From Halobacteriales archaeon YIM A00013 (GTDB lineage: Archaea; Halobacteriota; Halobacteria; Halobacteriales; Haloarculaceae): a stretch of DNA of 64,000 nt. The translations under genes and the position numbers were made by a program. Location: contig JAKCFM010000002.1 of NCBI GenBank assembly GCA_025041195.1, positions 558,001-622,000 on the forward strand, given 5' to 3'. Below, piece by piece: positions 26,456-35,611 of the stretch; the stretch's first letter is position 1, and every line of letters starts with the position of its first letter. Under the pieces are notes generated by a model, which was given only the letters and a program-made list of their open reading frames with translations, ran no database searches and was not told the DNA's origin.

Positions 26456-27711
26456 GCGTCGTCGTCTCGGAGCGCGTCGTGGAGATGCTCCTGGTTGAAC
26501 GTAGGGAGGACGTCGAGTTCCTCTGTTTCGACGTCATCGAAAGCGTGGCGAGCGATCGACCGTCGATGGACCTCGTCTGCGCCATCAACGATGCGGAACG
26601 AGCGAACGTGCTCGTAGAAGTGTGCAAGCGGCAGATCGCGTCCGATGCCGCTTCCACCACAGCACTGTATCGCCAGATCAACGACATCATTGGTGACGTT
26701 CGCGGTGAACAGCTTCGCCATTGCCACCTCAATGCGGGCTTCGCTCCGGTCGAGCTCCCGGGCTGCGTGGCGGACCATGGTACGAGCCGCGTGGAGCCGC
26801 GTTTCTGCATCCGCAATCCGATGGCGCAGCGATCCTTTCTCAGCGAGCGCACTGCCGAACGCGTCACGCTCTGTCAGATACGCTTTGGCGATATCGAGCG
26901 AGCGCTCTGCCATCCCCGAATAGCGCATACAATGCGTGAGCCGACCGCCACCGAGTCGCATCTGGGCGATCTGGAATCCGTCGCCAGCCTCACCAAGCGT
27001 GTTCTCGACGGGAACGCGCACATTATCGTATTCGATCTCTGCGTGGCCAACAGGGTACTCCGTGATCGATTCGTCGCCGAGATGTGGAATGTCCCGGACA
27101 ACGTTCACACCGTCTGCATCGCTCGGAACGACGATGATCGACGTGCCTGCATAGGGATGTGCGTCGAGGTCGGTACGTGCCATCACCAGCAGAATGTCGG
27201 CGTTCATGCCGCCGGTCGTCCACCATTTGTGCCCGTTGAGCACCCATTCGTCGCCATCACGAACGGCGGTCGTTTTGAGCATTTTCGGATCGGACCCACC
27301 GCCCTGTCGTGGTTCGGTCATCGAAAAGCCAGAGGAGATCTCGCCCTGGACCAGCGGCTTGAGCCAGCGGTCTTGCTGTTCAGGCGTACCGACGGCCTCA
27401 AGCGTGTGCATATTCCCTTCGTCGGGCGCATTTGCCCGGATTGCGAGCGCTCCTGTCAGCGTTCGCCCGACCGCTTCGAACGAGGGCAGCATCTCTTCAA
27501 ACTCCAGGCCCTGGCCGCCGAACTCGGTCGGCACCTGGGGCGCGAACAGGTCGCGCTCTTTGGCTTGCTCCCAGAAGGACTCGATTTCTGCGACCGTGAT
27601 CGGGTCGGTATCAGCCAGCGCGCGTCGCTCACGCGGGATGATAACTTCGTCCATAAACGTCCGAACGCGAGCAGCGACTTCGGTGGCGGTCTCCGAATCG
27701 TGATATCGCAT
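26449..27711 (-). CDS. Acyl-CoA dehydrogenase (bacterial ACAD10/11-like)
   Basis: A 420-residue FAD-dependent dehydrogenase. FSMTEPRQGGGSDPKMLKT, LNGHKWWTTGGMNADILLVM and RIVDGADEVHRRSIAR place it in the subgroup that resembles ACAD10/11 and FadE-type enzymes with longer substrates. TTTTACTATC about 27 nt upstream of the ATG is a plausible TATA box. Its last codons overlap the end of the solute-binding gene on the other strand. It is divergent from 3-hydroxyacyl-CoA dehydrogenase (102 nt between starts), suggesting shared control. Confidence 0.92.
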   Translation of the reverse strand: MRYHDSETATEVAARVRTFMDEVIIPRERRALADTDPITVAEIESFWEQAKERDLFAPQVPTEFGGQGLEFEEMLPSFEAVGRTLTGALAIRANAPDEGNMHTLEAVGTPEQQDRWLKPLVQGEISSGFSMTEPRQGGGSDPKMLKTTAVRDGDEWVLNGHKWWTTGGMNADILLVMARTDLDAHPYAGTSIIVVPSDADGVNVVRDIPHLGDESITEYPVGHAEIEYDNVRVPVENTLGEAGDGFQIAQMRLGGGRLTHCMRYSGMAERSLDIAKAYLTERDAFGSALAEKGSLRHRIADAETRLHAARTMVRHAARELDRSEARIEVAMAKLFTANVTNDVVDLAIQCCGGSGIGRDLPLAHFYEHVRSFRIVDGADEVHRRSIARHAFDDVETEELDVLPTFNQEHLHDALRDDDAQ

Positions 27712-27813
27712 ATCTCTTCAAACGGCTGAACGATAGTAAAACCATCTCACACGAATCCGGCATCGGCTGTGTGGTTGCGAACAGCTAAGGGGCCACCACA
27801 CCTGTCCGTATCT

Positions 27814-28551
27814 ATGGCAGGCAACGCTGTCGCCGTCATTGGAGGCGGTATTATGGGCAGTGGTATCGCACAGGTACTCGCACGTAACGGCTACGAGGTT
27901 CGGGTTCGCGAACTCAACGACGAACTCGTTGACGCTGCCCGCGAACGTCTCATCACCGGGAGTTTCGGCCTCGATGACGCCGTCGAGGGCGGCTATCTCA
28001 CCGACGCAGAACGCGAGGCAACGCTCGATCGGCTCACGTTCACGACTGATCTTGCGAGGGCAACCCGGGACACCGAGTTCGTTATCGAGGCTGTTACCGA
28101 GGAGCTTTCAATCAAAGGGCAGGTGTTTCGAGCACTGAACGAGGTGACCGACGACCAGCCGCTCTTTTCCAACACGAGCGGTTTTTCGGTGGCCTCGGTC
28201 GCCAACGCCGTTGACGATCCGTCACGCGTCGCGGTGACGCACTTTTTCAATCCGGTGCCAGTGATGGAGCTCGTCGAAATCGTCAGAGCGCCCGAAACTG
28301 ATCCTGCTGTCGTCGAGCGCGCCGAGTCGCTCGCTGATGAACTCGATAAAACGGCGATCGTCGTGGATGACGATCCCGGCTCGTATGGCTTCGTTGCCAA
28401 TCGGATCTACGGTGCGATGCGTCGAGAAGCCCAGCGCGTCGTCGATGCTGGCGTAGCCACCGAAGAACAGGTGGACACCGCACTTGAAGCGGGCTACAAT
28501 CTCCCCGTCGGACCGTTTTCACTGCGCGGCATCGGCGAGGAGTGGGACTGA
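27814..28551 (+). CDS. 3-hydroxyacyl-CoA dehydrogenase (short C-terminus)
   Basis: A 245-residue NAD-dependent dehydrogenase. AVIGGGIMGSGIAQVLARNG is the Rossmann dinucleotide-binding motif, VTHFFNPVPVMELVEIV holds the catalytic His and Glu-bearing strand, and YGFVANRIYGAMRREAQRVV begins the helical dimerisation domain. Family members usually run to about 280 residues; here the helical domain ends after NLPVGPFSLRGIGEEWD. This could be a lineage feature or a truncation. The stop TGA is 1 nt from the convergent enoyl-CoA hydratase stop. Start at the ATG at 27814, just before the glycine motif. Confidence 0.88.
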   Translation: MAGNAVAVIGGGIMGSGIAQVLARNGYEVRVRELNDELVDAARERLITGSFGLDDAVEGGYLTDAEREATLDRLTFTTDLARATRDTEFVIEAVTEELSIKGQVFRALNEVTDDQPLFSNTSGFSVASVANAVDDPSRVAVTHFFNPVPVMELVEIVRAPETDPAVVERAESLADELDKTAIVVDDDPGSYGFVANRIYGAMRREAQRVVDAGVATEEQVDTALEAGYNLPVGPFSLRGIGEEWD

Positions 28552-28552
28552 A

Positions 28553-29341
28553 CTACCGACCGACGAACTCCGGCTCCCGATTTGCAGCGAACGCGGCCGC
28601 GCCTTCTTCGAAATCTTCGGTGTTCAACAGCGAGTTGAACTGCTGGCGGTCGTAGCGCCGACCCTCCTGGCGTCCGGTGTTGACCGCCGTTCGTGCCGAT
28701 CGTTTGATCGCCTGGACGGCCAGTGGTGCCTGGTCGGCCAGTGACGCGACGAACGAGTCGACCGACTCGTCGAACGCTTCGCTCTCGTAGATCCGATTGA
28801 TGAGTCCCTTTTCGTGCACCCAGTCGGCAGTCACGTGCTCGCCAGTCATTGCGAGCTCCATGGCAACGGCCGGGCCACAGAGCTTCGTCACGAACTGCAC
28901 GCCGCCGGCCCCTGGCAGGAGCCCGAGATCAACTTCCGGAAAGCCAAACGTCGAGCGATCGCTGGCGAGCCGGAGATCACACGCCAATGCCAGCTCGAAC
29001 CCCCCGCCCAGACAGTACCCGTCGATTTTTGCGACGACTGGCACCGGAAACGCCGGAATGAACTCGTGGACTCGTCGATCCGAGCGTCCACCCTCGTTTG
29101 CGCTCGAAAAACCGTTGATGTCAGCTCCAGCGCAGAACGCCTTCTCTCCAGCGCCCTCGATAACAACCACACGAAGGCCGCGGTCGGTTTCATCTCCCTG
29201 TGTCTCCAGTGATTTGAGTGCCTCGACGATCTCTGCGGACAGCTGCTCGCTCAGAGCGTTGAGCGAATCCGGCCGATCCAGCGTCACGTGACCGACGCCG
29301 GTCTGTGCGTCGAACTCGACGGAGACGGTTTCGTACTCCAT
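28553..29341 (-). CDS. Enoyl-CoA hydratase/isomerase (crotonase family)
   Basis: A 262-residue crotonase. EKAFCAGADINGF forms the first oxyanion-hole strand. GGGFELALACDLRLASD and FGFPEVDLGLLPGAGG keep both catalytic glutamates expected for true hydratases. The C-terminal QFNSLLNTEDFEEGAAAF helix is typical. It hydrates trans-2-enoyl-CoA to the L-3-hydroxyacyl-CoA used by the convergent dehydrogenase. The ATG at 29341 is chosen because homology (EYETVSVEFDAQTGV) begins there; the frame opens earlier at 29395. It lies 50 nt downstream of a Bat-type regulator on the same strand. Confidence 0.92.
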   Translation of the reverse strand: MEYETVSVEFDAQTGVGHVTLDRPDSLNALSEQLSAEIVEALKSLETQGDETDRGLRVVVIEGAGEKAFCAGADINGFSSANEGGRSDRRVHEFIPAFPVPVVAKIDGYCLGGGFELALACDLRLASDRSTFGFPEVDLGLLPGAGGVQFVTKLCGPAVAMELAMTGEHVTADWVHEKGLINRIYESEAFDESVDSFVASLADQAPLAVQAIKRSARTAVNTGRQEGRRYDRQQFNSLLNTEDFEEGAAAFAANREPEFVGR

Positions 29342-29391
29342 GGTTCTCGATTGGTGGCGATTGCCAAATAACTGCTCCATTGCAGGACTGC

Positions 29392-30075
29392 TCACGCGTT
29401 CGTGTTCACATTCGACCCTCCGTGATACAGTGCGCTGATGATGCGGCGTTCGATCCGACGAAGATGTTGACCAACCATACTCGAACTGCAGTTTAGCGTC
29501 TCTGCGAGCTCCTCGTGGGACGTCTCCCGTGGTATCCGATAATACCCGGCCTCAATCGCCGCCTCAAGAACGTCTTGCTGGCGCTCCGTGAGCACACCGG
29601 CGTATCGAGTCGATGCTGGCTCATGCCGGTAGACGCGATTGATTCCGACGGTTGCGATCGTCCGCGTCTCCTGAATTCGTTGGTGGAGCTCTTCACGCGG
29701 CCCGATTTCAGTGAGTTCGATTCGAAACGGATCGTGGTGCACGTAGTGGATCGGGAACACAACCGTAACGCCGTACGAACGGTGAATCCGGAGAATATCG
29801 TCGAGTGGGTGATCCGGGATGAATCTGATCTGGGCAACGAGCGGGTCGGATACTTCACTCACAGCAAATTCCAGAACTTTCCCCGATCCATCGTTCAGAC
29901 ACCGTTTGAGTGTCTCCCGATTCCCATCGATTTCGTAGACGATAACGATCGAACCGTCTGTGAGAAATTCGATCGATCGGACCGTCTCAAGCACGACATC
30001 GTGATCGTACAGAATCTGCTCTGCACGATCGAAACGGCCACCGTCCGGTTTGATGGTGTACGTTACCTCCCACAT
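29392..30075 (-). CDS. Bat-type helix-turn-helix transcriptional regulator (HTH_10)
   Basis: A 227-residue regulator. The N-terminal 160 residues form the bacterioopsin-activator-like sensor region (FLTDGSIVIVYEIDGN, IRFIPDHPLDDIL). The C-terminal 60 residues are the HTH_10 domain, LTERQQDVLEAAIEAGYYRI ... SMVGQHLRRIERRI. Such proteins are haloarchaeal activators often sited beside the genes they control. The crotonase gene follows on the same strand, so control of the surrounding beta-oxidation genes or of the divergent lipase at 30263 is likely (inference). Confidence 0.88.
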   Translation of the reverse strand: MWEVTYTIKPDGGRFDRAEQILYDHDVVLETVRSIEFLTDGSIVIVYEIDGNRETLKRCLNDGSGKVLEFAVSEVSDPLVAQIRFIPDHPLDDILRIHRSYGVTVVFPIHYVHHDPFRIELTEIGPREELHQRIQETRTIATVGINRVYRHEPASTRYAGVLTERQQDVLEAAIEAGYYRIPRETSHEELAETLNCSSSMVGQHLRRIERRIISALYHGGSNVNTNA

Positions 30076-30262
30076 TGGTGCTCACCGTGCCGGTGTGGCC
30101 CGTTCGTGAGCAGTGGTACCGCGACACATTATTACTGCGTTGGATTGCTCTCTGATAAAATTGATGGGGGCCCTGGCTGGCACCGGCACAGCACCGTAAT
30201 AAAGACGTGGCTATAACCATAATAGAAATTAATTATAATCGTAGCAATTGGTACGTTGCCGC

Positions 30263-31081
30263 ATGAAAAAACAATCCGACCGATCCGACCGACCGCATCG
30301 AACAGCACGATCGATGACGCGCCGGGGTGTTCTCACCCGAGCCGCTGGCCTGACTGCAGTCAGTATTGGTGGTTTCAGTGGAATTGGAGCCAGCCAGCCC
30401 GTGACGACGGTGGAGGTCTCAGAAGGGTTGCTTGGCAATTTCTACACGACCGACGATCTACCGGTGGTTGATGAGCTGCTCGTTTTCGTCCACGGCTGGT
30501 TTGGTGATTCGACGGTGGTGAGTCAGACTGCTGACGTCCGCGATTCGATCGAGGCCGGTGGGTACGAACCGGACGCTGTCGTCGCGGTCGAATGGCCAGC
30601 AACGAACTTTCTCTACACCGATGCAGAGAGTGACACCGAATCGGTTGGGGAGGTTGTCGCGGAACTGATTGAGGACTTTTCGGACGCTGGCGGTGGCAGT
30701 ATCAGACTCACCGGCCATTCGCTCGGCGGCCGAATCGTCTACTGGGCGAGTTCGAAAATCAGTACGGGCTACACGATCGACACGGTTGGTGCCATGGGCA
30801 CCGCAGCCGAGGGCTCGAACGTCTGTCTTGGTGGAGATTGGGATGAGGGTATTGCCTCCGGCGCTGGTATCGTTCGCAACTATCACTCGCTGAACGACAC
30901 CACCGTCGGCAGTGCGTACGGATTTTTCGGCCAACCAGCGCTCGGCACGGAGGGGGCTGCGTGCTCGGGACCAGGCAACTACACGGATGTCGATGTTACC
31001 GGAACTGTCGGGAGCCATCTCGGCTATCTGGGTGATACGCAGGTCGGCAGTGATTTCGCCGCTGTGGTGCTTGCAGACTGA
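30263..31081 (+). CDS. Tat-exported alpha/beta-hydrolase (lipase-like), copy 1
   Basis: A 272-residue protein. MTRRGVLTRAAGLTAVSIGG is a twin-arginine signal (about residues 17-45), with no lipobox. LVFVHGWFGDST gives the oxyanion loop, and IRLTGHSLGGRIVYW has the nucleophile elbow GHSLG; the catalytic His is probably in GTVGSHLGYLG. It is therefore a secreted or surface esterase/lipase. A TATA-like TAATTATAAT lies about 25-30 nt upstream of the ATG at 30263; the frame opens at a TTG five codons earlier. A paralogue with the same layout follows at 31172. Confidence 0.88.
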   Translation: MKKQSDRSDRPHRTARSMTRRGVLTRAAGLTAVSIGGFSGIGASQPVTTVEVSEGLLGNFYTTDDLPVVDELLVFVHGWFGDSTVVSQTADVRDSIEAGGYEPDAVVAVEWPATNFLYTDAESDTESVGEVVAELIEDFSDAGGGSIRLTGHSLGGRIVYWASSKISTGYTIDTVGAMGTAAEGSNVCLGGDWDEGIASGAGIVRNYHSLNDTTVGSAYGFFGQPALGTEGAACSGPGNYTDVDVTGTVGSHLGYLGDTQVGSDFAAVVLAD

Positions 31082-31171
31082 GTCACCCACGACGATCGTG
31101 ACCGACGACTCACCCCCTTTCTAACTTATCTAAATATAAACAAAAAGTATTAACATAATAAATAATAATGT

Positions 31172-31999
31172 ATGGGTGGAATGTGGAACACTACCGAAAC
31201 GAAAGACGGAGCGGAATCGAGCAGTCGACGGATGGACCGCCGGACGGTGTTGCGGGGAATGGGTGCGGCGATAGTTGCGGGGCCGGTTACGATGGCGCAG
31301 TCCACTGCCGCGCAGTCGGTCACAACAATCCAGTTCACAGAACAGTCTGATGGCGTGTTCGTCACGGATGGAACGCTTCCAGTGGCCCAAGAGCTGTTCG
31401 TTTTCGTCCATGGCTGGTACGGCGATGATTCGGTCGCGGGCCAGGCAGAGTCAGTCCTTGGATCGCTTTCAGCGGCGGGCTACACGCCGGATGAAGCGGT
31501 TGCCATCGAGTGGCCGGCCAGCAACTGGTGGTATTTTGATGCTGAGGCGGACACCGAGGGTGTTGGGGCAACACTCGCGTCGCTCATCGAGTCCACAATC
31601 GACGACGGAACGACGAACGTCAGGCTCACCGGCCATTCGCTCGGCGGTCGAGTCGTCTACTGGACGGCGGACAAACTCACAGCCGGATACACGATAGCGA
31701 CGATTGGCGCGATGGGAACGGCGGCAAACGGGTCGACCGTCTGTTCTGGTGGCGTGTGGCACGATGGGATCGGCGCGTCGGCCCAAACCGTTCGTAACTA
31801 CCACTCGCACAACGATTCGACGGTGGGATCGGCGTATGGCTGGTTCGGCGAACCGGCGCTTGGCACGGAGGGCGCAGACTGTGCCGGCCCGTCAAACTAC
31901 GCCGACGTTGACGTGACGGACAGTGTCGGTAGCCACTCCGAGTATCCGGGTGACGAGCAGGTTGGTAGCGACCTGGCGAGCGCCATCGACACGAGCTGA
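31172..31999 (+). CDS. Tat-exported alpha/beta-hydrolase (lipase-like), copy 2
   Basis: A 275-residue paralogue of the preceding gene. It shares ELFVFVHGWYGDDS, VRLTGHSLGGRVVYW, TIGAMGTAANGS, RNYHSHNDSTVGSAYGWFG and SVGSHSEYPGDEQVGSDLA, so every presumed catalytic element is kept. The signal peptide is MDRRTVLRGMGAAIVAGPV. An AT-rich promoter region (about 31124-31168) separates the copies, so each may be expressed on its own. The ATG at 31172 or, three codons on, 31181 could start the protein. Conserved mature domains with diverged signal and promoter regions indicate an old tandem duplication. Confidence 0.88.
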   Translation: MGGMWNTTETKDGAESSSRRMDRRTVLRGMGAAIVAGPVTMAQSTAAQSVTTIQFTEQSDGVFVTDGTLPVAQELFVFVHGWYGDDSVAGQAESVLGSLSAAGYTPDEAVAIEWPASNWWYFDAEADTEGVGATLASLIESTIDDGTTNVRLTGHSLGGRVVYWTADKLTAGYTIATIGAMGTAANGSTVCSGGVWHDGIGASAQTVRNYHSHNDSTVGSAYGWFGEPALGTEGADCAGPSNYADVDVTDSVGSHSEYPGDEQVGSDLASAIDTS

Positions 32000-32065
32000 C
32001 CACCCTCCGGTGCATGTTGCTGGTTTCCTCATACCTACGATCGCCCCTTACATGATTGTCATGTG

Positions 32066-32866
32066 ATGGATATCACAATCGAACTACTCGACCGGGGGCA
32101 CATTCGGGCGGACAGCAACCACGTCGTGAGTGGCGCAGTGATGGGAACGGCGAAGGAGCCCGATCCACAGACCGTGATGGGTGAGAGTCCGGTGTACAAT
32201 CTGGTGATCGACCATCCCGAAGCGACGATCCTCTGGGATACTGGCTCACATCCGTCGGCGGGCGACGGCTACTGGCCACCAGCGCTGTACGCCGCGTTCG
32301 AACATTACGACGCCGCCGACCACGAACTCACAGCGGATCTGGCGGCGGCCGGATACGATCTCGCGGAGATCGATGCGGTCGTCATGTCGCATCTACACTT
32401 AGATCACGCCGGTGGGCTCTACGAGTTTGCAGGGACGGACGTTCCCATCTACGTTCACGAGGAGGAGCTGAAATACGCTTACTACAGCGCCAACACCGAT
32501 GCCGGAAGTGCCTACGTGGCGTCGGACTTCGATCACGACCTGAACTGGGAAATCGTCCATCAACAGTCGGAAACCCACTTCGAGGGTATCGAGTTCATTC
32601 ATCTCCCCGGGCACACGCCGGGGTTGTTGGGTGTACAGATTGCACGTGACGGCGAGACAGTGATCGTCGCCGGCGATCAGGCGTACGTCCGGGACAACTA
32701 CGACCAGGAACGCCCGATGAGCACCGGATTGCTCTGGAGCCGAACGCACTGGTTCGAGAGCCTCCAGCGGCTCAAAGACCGCGAGCGACGCCACGACGCC
32801 ACTGTTATCTGTGGACACGACGCGGGTGATGTTGCTCGCTTGCGCAAGGGTATCGGCTCAGAGTAG
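32066..32866 (+). CDS. N-acyl homoserine lactonase-like metallo-hydrolase (MBL fold)
   Basis: A 266-residue MBL protein. VVMSHLHLDHAGGL (about 106-118) carries HLHLDH at 109-114, IHLPGHTPG the third His, and VAGDQAYVR the bridging Asp. The N-terminal PVYNLVIDHPEATILWDTGS resembles AiiA/AttM-type lactonases. It should be cytoplasmic. The reaction could be hydrolysis of an acyl lactone, which in this setting may be a catabolic intermediate rather than a signal. The start is ATG 32066 with GTG 32063 as an alternative. Its 3' end overlaps the convergent acyl-CoA dehydrogenase by 9 nt. Confidence 0.82.
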   Translation: MDITIELLDRGHIRADSNHVVSGAVMGTAKEPDPQTVMGESPVYNLVIDHPEATILWDTGSHPSAGDGYWPPALYAAFEHYDAADHELTADLAAAGYDLAEIDAVVMSHLHLDHAGGLYEFAGTDVPIYVHEEELKYAYYSANTDAGSAYVASDFDHDLNWEIVHQQSETHFEGIEFIHLPGHTPGLLGVQIARDGETVIVAGDQAYVRDNYDQERPMSTGLLWSRTHWFESLQRLKDRERRHDATVICGHDAGDVARLRKGIGSE

Positions 32867-33997
32867 CGAATCGGCGATGATGTTCTTCTGGATCTCGCTC
32901 GTGCCTTCGTAGATCTTCGTGATTCGTGCGTCGCGATAGAACCGCTCGACAGGATGGTCGGTGACATATCCGGCCCCGCCATGAACCTGGATCGCCTCGT
33001 CTGCAACGTCAACGGCGTGCTCGCTGGCAAACAGCTTCGCCATCGACGCATAGCGGGCGCCCTCACGGTCGTCGCCGTCCATCACGTGGCTGGCAGCCCT
33101 GTAGGTGAGCGATCGCGCCGCTTCGACGCTGGTTGCCATCTCGGCGATCTTGTGACTGATTGCCTGATACTCCTTGATGAGCTGACCGCCCTGTTCGCGT
33201 TCTTCTGCGTAATCGATCGCCGCATCGAGTGCGGCCTGTGCGGTGCCGAGCGCCTGGGCAGCAACGTTGGTGCGTCCGCCGGCGAAAAAGCTCATCAGCT
33301 GGTAGAACCCCTGATCGACCTCGCCGATCACATTCTCTTCGGGCACGCGAACGTCACTGAGCGTGATTTCCGCCAGATCGGAGGCTCGAATGCCGAGTTT
33401 GTTGTCGATTTTGGTGGCCGAAACGCCGTCCGTTTCGGTTGGCACCAGAAACGCCGTGATGCCGCGATGGCCGGCTTCTGGATCGGTTTTGGCCATCACG
33501 ACTGCTACATCGGCGACCGTGCCGTTCGTAATCCACATCTTCGAGCCGTTGATGACGAACTCGTTACCGTCCGATTCGGCGCGGGTTTCGATCCCCGCCA
33601 CGTTCGAGCCGTGTGCTGGCTCTGAAATACACGAACAGCTCGCCGACTCACCCGACGCAATCTTTGGCAGCCACGTCTCTTTCATCACCTCGTCACCGAA
33701 CTGCCGAATCATGCTCGATCCGAATCCGCGCGAACCGATCGCGCTGCCAATGCCGGGATCCGCCCGCCAGAGCTCCTCGGTAACGAGCACGGAGCTCAGC
33801 ATATCCATCCCTGCACCGCCGTACTCCGTCGGAATCGTGGGTGCAATCAGGTCGTACTGTGCCGCCTGTTCGATCAGTTCGCTGGGATAGCGTTTCTCTT
33901 CGTCGTGTTCGCGTGCAACCGGGCGAATCTCATTTTCGCCAAATTCCCTGACAACGTCACGGATTGCCCGCTGTTCGTCTGCTAGCTGAAACCCCAT
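32858..33997 (-). CDS. Acyl-CoA dehydrogenase
   Basis: A 379-residue dehydrogenase of the standard short-chain/FadE12-like size. CSCISEPAHGSNVAGIETRA, INGSKMWITNGTVADVAVVM and VERFYRDARITKIYEGTSEI are diagnostic, and the catalytic-base region YRDARITKIYEGTSE is intact. The ATG at 33997 (MGFQLADEQRAIRDVV) is preferred to a GTG at 34018. The synthetase gene upstream on the same strand ends 54 nt away, so activation and first oxidation are probably co-transcribed. Confidence 0.93.
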   Translation of the reverse strand: MGFQLADEQRAIRDVVREFGENEIRPVAREHDEEKRYPSELIEQAAQYDLIAPTIPTEYGGAGMDMLSSVLVTEELWRADPGIGSAIGSRGFGSSMIRQFGDEVMKETWLPKIASGESASCSCISEPAHGSNVAGIETRAESDGNEFVINGSKMWITNGTVADVAVVMAKTDPEAGHRGITAFLVPTETDGVSATKIDNKLGIRASDLAEITLSDVRVPEENVIGEVDQGFYQLMSFFAGGRTNVAAQALGTAQAALDAAIDYAEEREQGGQLIKEYQAISHKIAEMATSVEAARSLTYRAASHVMDGDDREGARYASMAKLFASEHAVDVADEAIQVHGGAGYVTDHPVERFYRDARITKIYEGTSEIQKNIIADSLL

Positions 33998-34051
33998 AGC
34001 TACGCTCTCGGTCGCCACAAAGAAGTAAGTTCCTTCCCGGAACGTACCGCG

Positions 34052-35611
34052 CTACTCCGTGCTGGAGTGCTCTTTGAGCTCGAACTTCTGGACTTTCCCG
34101 GTCGTCGTCCGGGGTAGCTCCTCGACGAATTCGACCGTCCGTGGGTGTTTGTATTCCGCGAGCCGGTCGAGACAGAACGATTGCAGCTCGTCTTCGGTCA
34201 CGTCTCCGGACGGGACAACAAACGCCGCGACGGTTTCGCCTCGGCGCTCGTCGTCAATTCCGACGACAGCCACGTCTGCGACGGCCTCGTGCTCGAACAG
34301 TAGCTCTTCGAGTTCGCGCGGATAGACGTTGTAGCCCGCGGTGTTGATCATATGCTTTTCACGATCAACGACGTAGAAAAAGCCGTCCTCGTCGTAATAG
34401 CCGATGTCGCCGGTGTGGAACCAGCGCTTTCCATCGGCCTCGGTGAACACTGCTTCGTTGGCGTCTGGAAGGCCAGCGTAGCCTTTCATTACGTTTGGCC
34501 CGCTGACAACGAGCTCGCCGGTGAGTCCGTCAAGCTCCTGGTCGTCACCAACTGGCCCCTTCGTGACTGGATCGATGTCCTCGAACGACGAATCAACGAT
34601 TCTGGCAGAGACGCCCTCCAGTGGCTGTCCGATCGAGCCCGGTCGTCTGTTCCCCGGGCTGTTCGCGTGGGTGACGGGACTCGTTTCTGTCAGTCCGTAC
34701 CCTTCGTAGAGTTCACACTCGAACGTCGCTTCGAACCCTTCAAGCACTTCGATCGGAAGCCCCGAGCCACCGGAGTTGACGAAGCGTAGCGAGGAGAGAT
34801 CGTACGCGTCGCTGTCCTCGAGCCCGATCATGTCGTTGAACATCGCTGGCACGCCGTGCATCACGGTGATCTGCTCGCGGTCGATGATCGAACAGACGGT
34901 GTCGGCGTCCCATTCTGGAACCGGATAGTATGATGCCCCCTCGAATAACGTCGCAATCATCGTGATCGTCATGCCGTAGATGTGGAACAACGGCAACACG
35001 CCGAGGAAACGGTCGTCTTCGGCGATTCCGTCCGGGATCAGCTTCGCAGCGGCACGCGCATCCCAGCCCAGATTCTCGTGTGTGAGCAAGACGCCCTTGG
35101 GCGTTCCAGTCGTCCCACTGGTGTATGGCTGGACTGCCACGTCGTCGTCGCCGCGCTCGACGTATTCGTCGGCGACGGGCGCGTTGGCGAGCACCGCATC
35201 CAGTGTTTCTGCCCCATCTGCCTCGCCAACGCTGAACACATGCTCGACGCTCGTCTCCTCGACGACGGCGTCAACGTACCCCACCAGATCAGCCAGTGTA
35301 ACGACGACTGACGTCTCGCTGTCGGCCAGCAGATGTTCGATCTCTCGCGCTTTGTACTGAGGATTCAACGGCACGACGACCCCGCCAGCATGGAGCGTGC
35401 CGAAAAAGCCGATCACATACTGGGGAAGGTTCGGGAGATACAGCCCCACGCGATCACCGGGTTCGAAGCCTCGTTCCTGGAGCGCTCCCGAGAACCGTCG
35501 AACCTGCCCCCAGAACGCCTCGTAGCTGCTGTCCGTCCCGTCGTAGGAGAGTGCCGTCCGTTCTCCATCCTCTGCAACAGCCGATCGTACGTCACTGATG
35601 AGGTTTGTCAT
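34052..35611 (-). CDS. Long-chain-type acyl-CoA synthetase
   Basis: A 519-residue ANL enzyme. QPYTSGTTGTPKGVLLTHEN is A3, CELYEGYGLTETSPVTHANS is A5, and KRWFHTGDIGYYDEDGFFYV is A7. FVEELPRTTTGKVQKFELKE holds the C-terminal catalytic lysine. It is a distant paralogue of the synthetase at 17910. Start at ATG 35611; TTG 35617 is an in-frame alternative. It is divergent from the IclR-type regulator (126 nt), which is therefore its likely controller, and leads an operon with the dehydrogenase at 32858. Confidence 0.93.
   Translation of the reverse strand: MTNLISDVRSAVAEDGERTALSYDGTDSSYEAFWGQVRRFSGALQERGFEPGDRVGLYLPNLPQYVIGFFGTLHAGGVVVPLNPQYKAREIEHLLADSETSVVVTLADLVGYVDAVVEETSVEHVFSVGEADGAETLDAVLANAPVADEYVERGDDDVAVQPYTSGTTGTPKGVLLTHENLGWDARAAAKLIPDGIAEDDRFLGVLPLFHIYGMTITMIATLFEGASYYPVPEWDADTVCSIIDREQITVMHGVPAMFNDMIGLEDSDAYDLSSLRFVNSGGSGLPIEVLEGFEATFECELYEGYGLTETSPVTHANSPGNRRPGSIGQPLEGVSARIVDSSFEDIDPVTKGPVGDDQELDGLTGELVVSGPNVMKGYAGLPDANEAVFTEADGKRWFHTGDIGYYDEDGFFYVVDREKHMINTAGYNVYPRELEELLFEHEAVADVAVVGIDDERRGETVAAFVVPSGDVTEDELQSFCLDRLAEYKHPRTVEFVEELPRTTTGKVQKFELKEHSSTE

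Noticed and set aside
26479-27729. 416-codon rightward open frame
   Set aside because: Antisense of the acyl-CoA dehydrogenase, which has full family motifs on the other strand.
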